DNA of 64,000 bases from Marinobacter nitratireducens (GTDB taxonomy: Bacteria; Pseudomonadota; Gammaproteobacteria; Pseudomonadales; Oleiphilaceae), in NCBI RefSeq assembly GCF_000708045.1, contig NZ_ANIE01000004.1, forward strand, positions 62,001 through 126,000, read 5' to 3'. Position 1 is the first letter of the stretch, and each line of letters starts with the position of its first letter. Shown here in pieces: positions 15,541 through 24,318 of the stretch. The notes under the pieces are model-generated. The model was not told the DNA's origin. It saw only the letters and a program-made list of their open reading frames with translations, and made no database searches. Position numbers and translations under genes: made by a program.

Positions 15541-15927
15541 GTGAAACCGAGAAAGCAACGACCGTTGATCTACGCCTGTTCTGGCTGCTCGGATGTCGCC
15601 CAGCTGGCGAACAACGCGGCTGTTGCGCTGGATCATGCCGGCGAGTTTGAAATGTCGTGCATATCCGGGGTCGGGGGCAAGGTGCCCGCCCTGGTGAAAG
15701 TAGCGCAATCGGGGCGCCCGATCACAGTGATTGATGGATGCCCGCTGCATTGCGCGAAGTCGTGCCTGGAGAACATCGGTGTTCAGCCGGAAGACCATGT
15801 AAGGCTCTACGAGTATGGCTTCAAGAAACACTACGGACAGAGCTACGGCAGTGAAGCCGTGGACGACGTCTGTGACGAAGTCCGGAATCGCTTTTATCAA
15901 CATCAGTTAATCGCACGCCAGGCCTGA
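15541..15927 (+). CDS. Putative zinc-binding DGC-domain protein
   Basis: This small cytoplasmic protein of 128 residues belongs to the DGC-domain (DUF1847-like) family, named after the motif seen here in VIDGCPLHCAKSC. Other conserved cysteines are in YACSGCSD and MSCISG, giving a set able to bind zinc or another metal. The biochemical role is not established. It uses a GTG start at 15541 behind a strong AGGAGG. It lies 39 bases after dnr and 28 bases before another small conserved gene, so the three may form a unit. Confidence 0.8.
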   Translation: MKPRKQRPLIYACSGCSDVAQLANNAAVALDHAGEFEMSCISGVGGKVPALVKVAQSGRPITVIDGCPLHCAKSCLENIGVQPEDHVRLYEYGFKKHYGQSYGSEAVDDVCDEVRNRFYQHQLIARQA

Positions 15928-15955
15928 ATCCGGCGATGTTTTTGAGGAACGAACG

Positions 15956-16357
15956 ATGATCAGCAGTTACAGCCAGCTTATCCAGGCCTCCCGCGAACAG
16001 GCAGAACCACAGCGCCTGTTGTTCGTGTTCTGCCGGGCCGAGTTGCCCGACGACGCCTCCGCCTCGGAGAAGGCCGCGTTCGAACGGGGTGAGGGTGGGG
16101 CACTGACACCGGTGATCTGCGTCGACAAGACACCGGGTGAGGCGGCCGACTTTGCCTCACTGGTCGAGGAATCCCGCGCCACCGGACAACCCTGGGACCT
16201 GGTGTTTGTGGCGGCCATGTCAGGTCGGGGCGGTGTTTCCCCGTCATCGGACGAAGCCCAACAGCCTCTGACCATGATGGTGGAATCCATCCGGCTCGGG
16301 AATATCGCCAGTTATCTTCCCCTCGACACATCGGGGCAGGCCGTGTCCCTGAATTGA
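15956..16357 (+). CDS. Conserved protein of unknown function (sometimes named 'ribonucleotide reductase subunit alpha')
   Basis: This 133-residue soluble protein has no signal peptide or membrane helix. It resembles a short family found in Pseudomonas and relatives, recognisable by QRLLFVFCRAELPDDA, GEGGALTPVICVDKTP and LVFVAAMSGRGG. Databases often label it ribonucleotide reductase alpha, but it is far too short for that enzyme and shows none of its active-site parts. No function can be given. ATG 15956 follows GAGGAACGA. Its place between dnr and nosR may be meaningful or incidental. Confidence 0.75.
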   Translation: MISSYSQLIQASREQAEPQRLLFVFCRAELPDDASASEKAAFERGEGGALTPVICVDKTPGEAADFASLVEESRATGQPWDLVFVAAMSGRGGVSPSSDEAQQPLTMMVESIRLGNIASYLPLDTSGQAVSLN

Positions 16358-16378
16358 CCCTGATCACTTACGGGGGTC

Positions 16379-16394
16379 TATCCAATTTGGGGTA
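16379..16394. promoter_or_regulatory. Degenerate NarL-type 7-2-7 repeat upstream of nosR
   Basis: TATCCAATTTGGGGTA has a good right heptamer (TACCCCA on the minus strand) and a weaker left one (TATCCAA), with two spacer bases. It directly precedes the Dnr/FNR-like box. Pattern-based call only. Confidence 0.4.
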
Positions 16395-16395
16395 T

Positions 16396-16409
16396 TTGAT
16401 TTCCGTTAA
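16396..16409. promoter_or_regulatory. Dnr/FNR-like box upstream of nosR
   Basis: TTGATTTCCGTTAA has a perfect left half (TTGAT) and a right half matching three of five bases of ATCAA. It lies 58 bases before the nosR GTG. Nos promoters in pseudomonads are activated by Dnr through such sites, so this is the likely Dnr target. Confidence 0.6.
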
Positions 16410-16467
16410 TTTCTTCTAGTCTGGTTCTTACTATCTTGGCCAAAACTTCACATGCCCGGGGGCTCCT

Positions 16468-18621
16468 GTGACTCGGATTTACGGAATCCTGATCTGCCTT
16501 TGCGCCATCTTTGGTGGCGTTTCTGTATCAACAGCCGCCGCTGCGCCGCTGGCCAACTATGAACCGGTGGCCGCTCGCCAGGTGATCACCGAGGCCATGC
16601 CGGATGTCACTGAGATTCAGCCGCGTGAGGGCAACCGGGCCATTCAGGAGCTGTTTGCCGAGGGTGAATTGAAGGGGTACGCCTACCAGAGTCTGGACTT
16701 CCTTCAGACGCCCGCCTACTCCGGCAAACCCGTGAATATCGTCGTTGTGCTGGATACCGAGGGCGCCATCGTGGCCGCTCACGTGATTGAACACCATGAG
16801 CCGATCCTCCTGGTGGGAATACCGGAAAGCAAACTGCATGACTTTACCGACCAGTACATTGGCCTGAAGGCGGACCAGCGTGTGACCGTCGGGGGCAGTT
16901 CCAGCGAGACCCGGGTGGCCGTGGATGGTCTCTCCGGGGCAACCGTGACCGTCATGGTCGTCAATGAAATCATCATGAAATCCGCTCACCGGGTCGGTGC
17001 CGAACTTGGCCTGGTCAAAAACAGTGGCAAAGCGCGCCCGCCCATTGCCGAGGTGCAAACGGACGGCTTTGCCCAAAAGAGCTGGCAGACTCTGACAGGC
17101 GAAGGCTCGGTGCGCCGCCTGATGCTGACCCGAGGACAGGTGGACAACGCGTTCAAAGGAACGGCCGCTGAAGGTGTGGATCAAGCCGAGGCCGGTGAAC
17201 GTGAGGAGCCGTTGATTGATCTCTACGCCGCCTACCTGAATGTGCCCACCATCGGTCGAAACCTGCTCGGTGAGAGCCAGTATCAGTGGTTAATGACCGA
17301 ATTGAGAGAGGGCGAGCATGCGATCGCCGTCGTCGCGAACGGTGACTATTCCTTCAAAGGCTCCGGATACGTGCGGGGTGGGATTTTCGATCGAATCCAG
17401 ATCCGACAGTTCGGTGACACCTTCAATTTCCGTGACCTGGACTACTATCGACTCAGCGATGTCTACGCCGAGGGCATGCCGGACTTCGGTGAGATGGCCA
17501 TCTTCATTGTGCGTCAGCAGTACAGCTTTGACCCGGGCACCGAGTGGACTCTGGAGCTGACGGTAAAACGCCAGACCGGCCCGCTGGACAGCGAATTCCA
17601 GGTGTTCCCGCTCAGCTATCAATTGCCCGATCAATATTACACCCGGGCGGAGCCCGTGCTGACAGAAGAAGACATGCTGGCGGATCAACCCATGTGGGTG
17701 CAGGTCTGGTACCAGCGGGAGTTCCAGATCGTCGTGCTGTGTCTCGGGCTCGGCGTGCTGCTGTTCATCCTGTTCTTCCAGGACTGGCTGGTGCAGAAGC
17801 CGAAAATGATGCGCTGGATTCGCCATGGTTTTCTGGTCTATACCCTGGTCTTCATTGGCTGGTATGCCCTGGGTCAGCTCTCAATCGTCAATGTCCTCAC
17901 CTTTGTGAACAGCCTGATCAGAGGGTTTACCTGGGAAACCTTCCTGATAGACCCGATGTTGTTTGTGCTCTGGGCGGTCGTGGCCGGCATTATCCTGTTG
18001 TGGGGGCGCGCCGTTTTCTGTGGCTGGCTGTGTCCTTTCGGGGCGCTTCAGGAATTGCTGAACGAAATCGCCCGCAAGTTCAAGGTGCCCCAGTACACCG
18101 TGCCGTTTACCTGGCACGAGCGGTTGTGGGCCATCAAGTACATCATCCTGCTGGTGCTGTTCGGTGTCTCTCTGGAGTCCATGGCCACAGCAGAGCGGCT
18201 GGCCGAAGTCGAACCCTTCAAAACGTCCATCACTCTGCACTTTGATCGCAGCTGGCCGTTTGTGAGTTACGCGGTGCTGTTGCTGGTTGTGAACCTGTTT
18301 ACCCGCAAGGTGTACTGCCGCTATCTGTGCCCACTTGGCGCCGCCCTGGCGCTGCCTACCAAGATGCGGGTGTTCGACTGGCTCAAGCGTCGCAAGGAGT
18401 GCGGTAACCCCTGCCGTCTGTGTGACCACGAGTGCGAGGTGCAGGCGATTCATCCGGATGGCCATATCAACTACATGGAATGCCATTACTGCCTGGATTG
18501 CCAGATGACCTATTTCGATGACCACAAGTGCCCGCCGCTGATCGTCAAGCGACGGGGAAAACGCCGTGGTCATAACGCCCCTGGACACCCGGAAGAAATC
18601 CCGGTCACCCAGGTGAACTGA
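16468..18621 (+). CDS. nosR: NosR, membrane flavo-iron-sulfur protein for N2O reduction
   Basis: NosR is a 717-residue inner-membrane protein needed for nosZ expression and for electron supply to N2O reductase. A signal-anchor opens the protein. The periplasmic FMN-binding domain carries the covalent flavin motif SGAT with Thr159. Several membrane helices follow from about residue 410, with two CxxxCP motifs (CGWLCPFGAL and CRYLCPLGAA). The cytoplasmic end has ferredoxin-like cysteines (CRLCDHEC and CHYCLDCQMTYF). The start is GTG 16468 behind GGGGGC. It is the first gene of nosRZDFYL and is preceded by Dnr- and NarL-type sites. Confidence 0.95.
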   Translation: MTRIYGILICLCAIFGGVSVSTAAAAPLANYEPVAARQVITEAMPDVTEIQPREGNRAIQELFAEGELKGYAYQSLDFLQTPAYSGKPVNIVVVLDTEGAIVAAHVIEHHEPILLVGIPESKLHDFTDQYIGLKADQRVTVGGSSSETRVAVDGLSGATVTVMVVNEIIMKSAHRVGAELGLVKNSGKARPPIAEVQTDGFAQKSWQTLTGEGSVRRLMLTRGQVDNAFKGTAAEGVDQAEAGEREEPLIDLYAAYLNVPTIGRNLLGESQYQWLMTELREGEHAIAVVANGDYSFKGSGYVRGGIFDRIQIRQFGDTFNFRDLDYYRLSDVYAEGMPDFGEMAIFIVRQQYSFDPGTEWTLELTVKRQTGPLDSEFQVFPLSYQLPDQYYTRAEPVLTEEDMLADQPMWVQVWYQREFQIVVLCLGLGVLLFILFFQDWLVQKPKMMRWIRHGFLVYTLVFIGWYALGQLSIVNVLTFVNSLIRGFTWETFLIDPMLFVLWAVVAGIILLWGRAVFCGWLCPFGALQELLNEIARKFKVPQYTVPFTWHERLWAIKYIILLVLFGVSLESMATAERLAEVEPFKTSITLHFDRSWPFVSYAVLLLVVNLFTRKVYCRYLCPLGAALALPTKMRVFDWLKRRKECGNPCRLCDHECEVQAIHPDGHINYMECHYCLDCQMTYFDDHKCPPLIVKRRGKRRGHNAPGHPEEIPVTQVN

Positions 18622-18683
18622 GTAGTCCCCATAAGAAAAACTGAAACGCAAAATCGCCATAATCAACAACGGAGTTGGATGCT

Positions 18684-20582
18684 ATGAAGAAGCAAGAAGA
18701 TCTGACCAGGGAGCAGTCTGAGGCACCGGAAGGTGGCTTGAGCCGCCGCCGGTTCATGGGCGCTGCTGCCATCGCTGGTGTTGCCGGCGCGACTGGTCTG
18801 GGCTCTGCCGTCATGTCCCGGGAAGCCTTCGCGGCCGCTGCCGAGGAAGCCAGGAACAAGTATGTGATTCATCCCGGCGAGCTGGACGAGTATTACGGGT
18901 TCTGGAGTGGCGGCCACTCCGGTGAGGTGAGGGTACTCGGCGTACCCTCGATGCGGGAGCTGATGCGAATTCCGGTATTCAATGTGGATTCCGCGACCGG
19001 GTGGGGGATTACCAACGAGAGTAAGGACGTGCTCGGGCACGACAATACCCATTTGAACGGTGATGCTCACCATCCTCATATCTCGATGACCGATGGCAGC
19101 TACGATGGCAAGTACCTGTTCATCAACGATAAGGCCAATACCCGGGTAGCTCGTATTCGCCTCGACATCATGAAAACGGACAAGATCACCCATGTCCCGA
19201 ACGTTCAGGCGATCCATGGTCTGCGCCTGCAGAAGGTTCCCCATACCAAGTATGTTTTCTGCAATGCCGAGTTTGTGATTCCCCATCCCAACGATGGCAG
19301 CGACTTTAGCCTCGAGAACAGCTACACCATGTTCAACGCCATTGACGCGGAGACCATGGAAGTCGCCTGGCAGGTCATTGTGGATGGCAACCTGGACAAT
19401 ACGGATGCCGACTACACCGGCAAGTATGTTGCCTCAACCTGCTACAACTCCGAGAAGGCTCTGGACCTCGCCGGCACCATGCGTAACGATCGTGACTGGG
19501 CGGTGGTGTTCAATGTGGAGCGCATTGAGGCTGCGGTGAAGGCCGGTAACTTCAAGACCATTGGCGACTCGAAAGTCCCCGTGGTGGACGGCCGGCACGG
19601 CTCCGAACTGACCCGCTACATTCCGGTTCCCAAGAACCCTCATGGTCTGAACACCTCCCCGGACGGCAAGTACTTTATCGCCAATGGCAAGCTCTCTCCG
19701 ACCTGTACCATTATTGCGATCGACAAGCTGGATGACCTGTTTGCAGGCAAGCTTGGAGAGGAGCGGGATGTGGTGGTTGCAGAGCCGGAGCTGGGCCTTG
19801 GGCCTCTGCATACCACCTATGACGGTCGCGGTAATGCCTACACCACGCTGTTCATCGATAGCCAGGTGTGCAAGTGGAACATTGCCGATGCCATCAAGCA
19901 CTACAACGGCGAGAAGGTGAACTACATCCGTCAGAAGCTGGATGTCCACTATCAGCCGGGCCACAACCATGCGTCCCTGACCGAGTCCCGGGATGCCGAT
20001 GGCAAGTGGCTGGTGGTGCTGTCCAAGTTCTCCAAGGACCGTTTCCTGCCGGCCGGTCCTCTGCACCCGGAGAACGATCAGCTCATCGATATTTCCGGTG
20101 AGGAGATGAAGCTGGTTCACGATGGTCCCACTTTCGCGGAGCCTCATGACTGTATTCTGGTCCGTCGTGACCAGATCAAGACCAAGAAGATCTACACCCG
20201 TGACGACCCCTATTTTGCCAGTGCGGTTGAGCAGGCGAAGAAGGATGGTGTGACGCTTGAAGCGGACAACAAGGTGGTTCGTGATGGCAACAAGGTTCGC
20301 GTGTATATCACCTCGGTCGCGCCTCAGTACAACATGACGGAGTTCAAGGTGAAGCAGGGTGATGAGGTGACGGTGTATGTCACAAACCTGGATTCTATTG
20401 AGGATGTGACTCACGGCTTCTGTATGGTGAATCACGGTGTGAGTATGGAGATCAGTCCGCAGCAGACGTCTTCTGTGACCTTTGTGGCGGACCAGCCGGG
20501 AGTTCACTGGTATTACTGCAACTGGTTCTGTCATGCGCTGCACATGGAGATGCGTGGTCGCATGATTGTCGAGAAGGCCTGA
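18684..20582 (+). CDS. nosZ: Nitrous-oxide reductase NosZ
   Basis: This is the periplasmic multicopper enzyme that reduces N2O to N2, the last step of denitrification. The 632-residue precursor has a Tat signal (SRRRFMG near residue 20), the hallmark of clade I NosZ, which is exported folded. The CuZ-site histidines begin in the DAHHPH block. The C-terminal cupredoxin domain has the CuA ligands Cys612, Trp614, Cys616, His620 and Met623 ([14 protein letters not shown]). ATG 18684 is chosen because GGAG lies nine bases upstream; the TTG at 18675 is not needed. Maturation depends on nosDFY and nosL downstream. Confidence 0.97.
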   Translation: MKKQEDLTREQSEAPEGGLSRRRFMGAAAIAGVAGATGLGSAVMSREAFAAAAEEARNKYVIHPGELDEYYGFWSGGHSGEVRVLGVPSMRELMRIPVFNVDSATGWGITNESKDVLGHDNTHLNGDAHHPHISMTDGSYDGKYLFINDKANTRVARIRLDIMKTDKITHVPNVQAIHGLRLQKVPHTKYVFCNAEFVIPHPNDGSDFSLENSYTMFNAIDAETMEVAWQVIVDGNLDNTDADYTGKYVASTCYNSEKALDLAGTMRNDRDWAVVFNVERIEAAVKAGNFKTIGDSKVPVVDGRHGSELTRYIPVPKNPHGLNTSPDGKYFIANGKLSPTCTIIAIDKLDDLFAGKLGEERDVVVAEPELGLGPLHTTYDGRGNAYTTLFIDSQVCKWNIADAIKHYNGEKVNYIRQKLDVHYQPGHNHASLTESRDADGKWLVVLSKFSKDRFLPAGPLHPENDQLIDISGEEMKLVHDGPTFAEPHDCILVRRDQIKTKKIYTRDDPYFASAVEQAKKDGVTLEADNKVVRDGNKVRVYITSVAPQYNMTEFKVKQGDEVTVYVTNLDSIEDVTHGFCMVNHGVSMEISPQQTSSVTFVADQPGVHWYYCNWFCHALHMEMRGRMIVEKA

Positions 20583-20592
20583 CCTTCTCGCG

Positions 20593-20618
20593 CCGGGGCC
20601 TGATTGTTGGGCTCCGGT
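20593..20618 (+). terminator. Hairpin between nosZ and nosD (possible attenuator)
   Basis: CCGGGGCC pairs imperfectly with GGGCTCCGG around an eight-base loop, but no T-run follows. It may limit read-through or stabilise the nosZ message relative to nosDFYL. A perfect 12-base palindrome (CCAGACGTCTGG) lies a little further on, at about 20636-20647, without a known role. Confidence 0.4.
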
Positions 20619-20684
20619 GCTCTCCTCCCAGCTTGCCAGACGTCTGGTGTAGCCTGATCGAACACATCTCCAAGAGAGTTATTG

Positions 20685-21953
20685 ATGTATCAACATTTGC
20701 GTTATGGGGTGGCCCTGTCAGTCGCTCTGTTATCGCTGGCCGCTCATGCGGACCTTCAAGAACAGCTGGATGCGCTGGAGCCCGGTGCGTCTTTTGAGCT
20801 GCCTGCCGAACAACTCTCGCCGTTGGTGATTCGTGTGCCCGGAGTCGCGGTTTCCTGCGCTGCCGGGGCGGTCATTGATGGTGGCGGGCAGGGGAATGCG
20901 GTAGAGATTCAGGCGCCGAAGGTGACGTTCTCGGGGTGTGAGGTGCGTAACTGGGGGCGGGATCTGAACGAGCTGGATGCGGGTATTTTTGTGGCTCGCG
21001 AAGCCCGGGGCGCGGTCATCGAGGATTGTCATCTGCAGGGGCCGGCGTTTGGGGTGTGGCTGGATGCGACGCCGGATGTGACGGTGCGGAAGAATGTCAT
21101 TCGTGGTGATACCAGCCTTCGTTCCCAGGATCGGGGCAATGGGGTGCACCTTTTCAATACCACCGGGGCGTTGATTGAGGGTAACGACATCAGTCAGACC
21201 CGGGACGCGATCTATATCGAGACGGCCAATGGCAATACCATTCGCGGCAATCTGATGACGGATCTGCGTTATGGCATCCACTACATGTACTCGATGGACA
21301 ACCTTCTGGAGAACAACACAAGCCGAGGTACCCGGACCGGGTATGCGTTGATGCAGAGCAAGCGCCTGACGGTGTTGAACAATCGTTCCGAGAATGACGA
21401 GAACTACGGGATTTTGATGAACTTTATTACCCAGTCCGAGTTGCGGGGCAATGTGATTACCGGTGTGTCTCAAGGGCAGACGGCTGGGGTGGGGATTTCC
21501 GGTGCGGAAGGCAAGGCGGTGTTTATCTACAACTCCCTCTACAACACCTTTGCGGGGAATTATTTCGGGGACAGCAATATCGGTATTCACCTGACGGCGG
21601 GCTCCGAGCAGAACGAGGTGTTCGGTAACGCGTTTGTGAACAATCAGCGGCAGGTGAAGTATGTCGCGACCCGGACTCAGGAGTGGTCGAAGGACGGCAA
21701 AGGCAATTACTGGAGTGACTACCTCGGCTGGGACCGGGATCAGGATGGCCAGGGCGATGTGCCCTATGAGCCCAACGACAATGTGGACCGGCTGTTGTGG
21801 AAATACCCGGAGGCGAAGATTCTGATGTTCAGCCCTGCGGTGGATACGCTGCGCTGGGTTCAGGATGCGTTTCCCGTGGTGAAATCCGCCGGTGTGGCAG
21901 ATTCTCATCCGTTGATGGGCCTTCCCGCTGAACTGCAATCGGAGATTCAATGA
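20685..21953 (+). CDS. nosD: NosD, periplasmic copper-site maturation protein
   Basis: NosD is an exported protein of about 422 residues with a signal peptide ending near AHA/DLQ. The body is a right-handed beta-helix made of CASH-type repeats, with many NxIRGN, GNDIS and LENN turns. With NosF and NosY it forms an ABC-type complex that matures the CuZ centre of NosZ, probably by handling sulfur and copper. ATG 20685 follows AAGAGAG; a TTG precedes it by one codon. The stop overlaps the nosF start. Confidence 0.94.
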   Translation: MYQHLRYGVALSVALLSLAAHADLQEQLDALEPGASFELPAEQLSPLVIRVPGVAVSCAAGAVIDGGGQGNAVEIQAPKVTFSGCEVRNWGRDLNELDAGIFVAREARGAVIEDCHLQGPAFGVWLDATPDVTVRKNVIRGDTSLRSQDRGNGVHLFNTTGALIEGNDISQTRDAIYIETANGNTIRGNLMTDLRYGIHYMYSMDNLLENNTSRGTRTGYALMQSKRLTVLNNRSENDENYGILMNFITQSELRGNVITGVSQGQTAGVGISGAEGKAVFIYNSLYNTFAGNYFGDSNIGIHLTAGSEQNEVFGNAFVNNQRQVKYVATRTQEWSKDGKGNYWSDYLGWDRDQDGQGDVPYEPNDNVDRLLWKYPEAKILMFSPAVDTLRWVQDAFPVVKSAGVADSHPLMGLPAELQSEIQ

Positions 21954-22876
21954 GCTGTTTTCGTCTGGAAAATGTCAGTTACCGGTACGATAAGGCCCCG
22001 GTACTGCAGGGTGTCGATCTTAGCCTGGAGCCGGGCGAGATCCTGGGGCTGTTCGGGCACAACGGTGCTGGCAAGACAACGTCTATCAAGTTGATTCTTG
22101 GGCTGATGCAGCCGACCCAGGGGAAGGTTTCTGTGCTCGGAGGGCTGGCAGGTGATCCTCAGGTAACCCAGCACATCGGGTATCTTCCGGAGAATGTGAT
22201 GTTCTATCCGCAGCTGACCGGTCGCGAGATCCTGAAGCATTTTGCTCGTCTGAAAGGGGCATCCCTGAAACAGGTGCCAGCGCTACTGGAGCAGGTTGGG
22301 TTGGAAGATGCCATGGATGCCCGGACCCGTACCTACTCCAAGGGCATGCGCCAGCGTCTCGGGCTGGCCCAGGCGCTGCTGGGAAAGCCGCGGTTGTTGA
22401 TGCTGGATGAACCGACGGTCGGCCTGGATCCGGTTGCGACAGCGGACCTTTATCGGTTGCTGCAGGGTTTACGGGATGAGGGGGCCGGGATCGTGCTTTG
22501 TTCTCACGTGTTGCCCGGTGTGGAGCCCTATATTGACCGGGCTGCGATCCTCACCGATGGGGCGGTCAAAGCGTCCGGTAATCTGGGATCCCTTCGGCAG
22601 CAGGCCCATATGCCGGTCTCGGTGCTGCTGACACCTGCGAATGGTATTTCCAGCCTGGAAAAGGTGATTGATGAGTCTGCAACGACCGGGCGGATGACGA
22701 AAACCGGTCAGGGCACATTGCGGGTGGATGTGCAGCCGCGGGAAAAGGTGGCCTTGCTGGAAACCGTTATGGCATCGGGTGAGGTGGCGGATGTGAGTAT
22801 TCACCAACCAAGCCTGGAAGACATTTATGTGCACTTTATCGGGACGGGTGGTCTGGCCCATCGAGGAGGTCGTTGA
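21950..22876 (+). CDS. nosF: NosF, ABC ATPase of the NosDFY complex
   Basis: NosF is the cytoplasmic ATPase of 308 residues that drives the NosY membrane protein. Walker A is at about residues 36-43 (GHNGAGKT), the signature is SKGMRQRLGLAQ and Walker B is LLMLDEP followed by TVGLDP. The C-terminal 80 residues form an accessory domain as in other DrrA/CcmA-type ATPases. It overlaps nosD by four bases and nosY by one, so the genes are translationally coupled. Confidence 0.95.
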   Translation: MSCFRLENVSYRYDKAPVLQGVDLSLEPGEILGLFGHNGAGKTTSIKLILGLMQPTQGKVSVLGGLAGDPQVTQHIGYLPENVMFYPQLTGREILKHFARLKGASLKQVPALLEQVGLEDAMDARTRTYSKGMRQRLGLAQALLGKPRLLMLDEPTVGLDPVATADLYRLLQGLRDEGAGIVLCSHVLPGVEPYIDRAAILTDGAVKASGNLGSLRQQAHMPVSVLLTPANGISSLEKVIDESATTGRMTKTGQGTLRVDVQPREKVALLETVMASGEVADVSIHQPSLEDIYVHFIGTGGLAHRGGR

Positions 22877-23706
22877 TGAGTAGTGTCTGGACCATTGCCC
22901 GCAAGGAGTTGAGTGACAGCCTGCGTAACCGTTGGCTGATGGCGATTTCCCTGGTCTTTGCCAGCCTGGCCCTCGGTATTGCCTGGTTTGGTGCTGCCGC
23001 CTCGGGGCAAGTTGGCTATGCCTCAACGCCCGCCACCATTGCCAGTCTCGCCAGCCTGGGTATTTTTCTCATTCCGCTGATTGCTCTGCTGCTGGCCTAC
23101 GACGCTGTGGTTGGCGAGGAGGAGGGTGGAACCCTGTTGCTGTTGATGACCTATCCCCTCAGCCGCAGTCAGCTCCTGCTCGGGAAATTTCTTGGGCACG
23201 GACTGACCCTGGCGCTGGCGACGTTGATTGGTTTTGGGGTGGCCGGTGTTGCCATTGCCATGCTGGTGGAGGATGTCAGCGTTGCCAATCTGGCGGTGGC
23301 GATGCTCCGGTTCATTGCTTCCACGGTGTTGCTGGGTTGGGGGTTTATCGCCCTGGCCTACGTGATCAGTGTTCGGGTAAGTGAAAAGCCTGTTGCCGCA
23401 GGCCTGTCTCTGGCGGTCTGGTTCTTCTTCGTCTTGATTTTCGATTTGGTTCTGCTTGGAACGCTGGTGGCCAGCGAAGGCCAGCTCAACGCGGAACTGC
23501 TGCCCTGGTTGTTGCTGCTTAATCCAACGGATATCTACCGTTTGCTCAATATTGTCGCCTTTGGAGATGGTACTCAACTCAGCGGGGTACTGAGCCTGGG
23601 GGCAGATTTGCCCATCGGCGCTGGTGGGCTCTGGCTTGGTCTGGTGCTCTGGTTTGCGGTTCCGTTGTCCGGGGCCCTGTTGTTGTTCCGAAATCGTCGG
23701 ATCTGA
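22876..23706 (+). CDS. nosY: NosY, ABC permease of the NosDFY complex
   Basis: NosY is an integral membrane protein of about 276 residues with six predicted helices and the ABC-2 type start SVWTIARKELSDSLRNRW. The conserved segment GEEEGGTLLLLMTYPLSRSQLLLGKFLGH is typical of NosY and related exporters. It links the NosF ATPase to NosD for CuZ assembly. ATG 22876 follows GAGGAGG; the TTG one codon upstream belongs to the overlap with nosF. Confidence 0.94.
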   Translation: MSSVWTIARKELSDSLRNRWLMAISLVFASLALGIAWFGAAASGQVGYASTPATIASLASLGIFLIPLIALLLAYDAVVGEEEGGTLLLLMTYPLSRSQLLLGKFLGHGLTLALATLIGFGVAGVAIAMLVEDVSVANLAVAMLRFIASTVLLGWGFIALAYVISVRVSEKPVAAGLSLAVWFFFVLIFDLVLLGTLVASEGQLNAELLPWLLLLNPTDIYRLLNIVAFGDGTQLSGVLSLGADLPIGAGGLWLGLVLWFAVPLSGALLLFRNRRI

Positions 23707-23720
23707 AAGGAGTGTTGTTG

Positions 23721-24299
23721 ATGAAGCAAGTGACGTTGAGATGGCTGCTGGCCGGGGTTGTGGTCACCATCCTGTCAGGCTGCGGCGATGCGCAGGAACA
23801 TACTGCGGTCAAACCGGCGCCGGTTAATTTTGAGAGTGGCGATGAATGCCATGTGTGCGGTATGGCGATCAGTGGTTTCCCCGGTCCCAAGGGGGAGGCC
23901 ATTACCGAAAACGATCAGCAGGTGCGTAAGTTCTGCTCAACGAAGGATATGTTCGCCTGGGCTTTGCAGCCGGAAAACCGGAACCGGAATCATACCCTTT
24001 ATGTGCATGACATGGCTCAGACCCAGTGGGCTAGCCCGGAAGATACTGCCCTGATTGATGCTCGGGAGGCGGTTTACGTTGTTGGAGCGGACCGGATGGG
24101 CGCCATGGGCCCAACGCTGGCCTCCTTTGCGAAAAAGGAGGATGCCAGATCCTTTGTGGAGCAGCATGGTGGTGAGATGTTGATGTTCCCGGACGTCACG
24201 CTTCAACACCTGAATCGTTCGATGTCGGGCAGCGATTCCGGAGAATTGCTCATGGAATCCATGGAGCACAGTCGCATGGATTCCATGGATCCGGAATAA
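23721..24299 (+). CDS. nosL: NosL, copper-chaperone lipoprotein
   Basis: NosL is an outer-membrane-type lipoprotein of 192 residues that brings Cu(I) to the N2O reductase assembly machinery. The lipobox is LSGC with Cys21. The copper motif is ECHVCGM at about residues 42-48. ATG 23721 lies behind AAAGGAG; three in-frame GTG/TTG codons upstream are not needed. The C-terminal 25 residues are unusual: rich in Met, Ser, Asp and Glu with one His, a possible extra metal-binding tail. It ends the nos operon, facing moaA from the other strand. No nosX/apbE follows. Confidence 0.93.
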   Translation: MKQVTLRWLLAGVVVTILSGCGDAQEHTAVKPAPVNFESGDECHVCGMAISGFPGPKGEAITENDQQVRKFCSTKDMFAWALQPENRNRNHTLYVHDMAQTQWASPEDTALIDAREAVYVVGADRMGAMGPTLASFAKKEDARSFVEQHGGEMLMFPDVTLQHLNRSMSGSDSGELLMESMEHSRMDSMDPE

Positions 24300-24318
24300 C
24301 GCCGTTGTTGAGAGGGGG

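Noticed and set aside
15956..16357. Ribonucleotide reductase alpha subunit
   Set aside because: At 133 residues it is far too short, and catalytic cysteines and the barrel motifs are absent.
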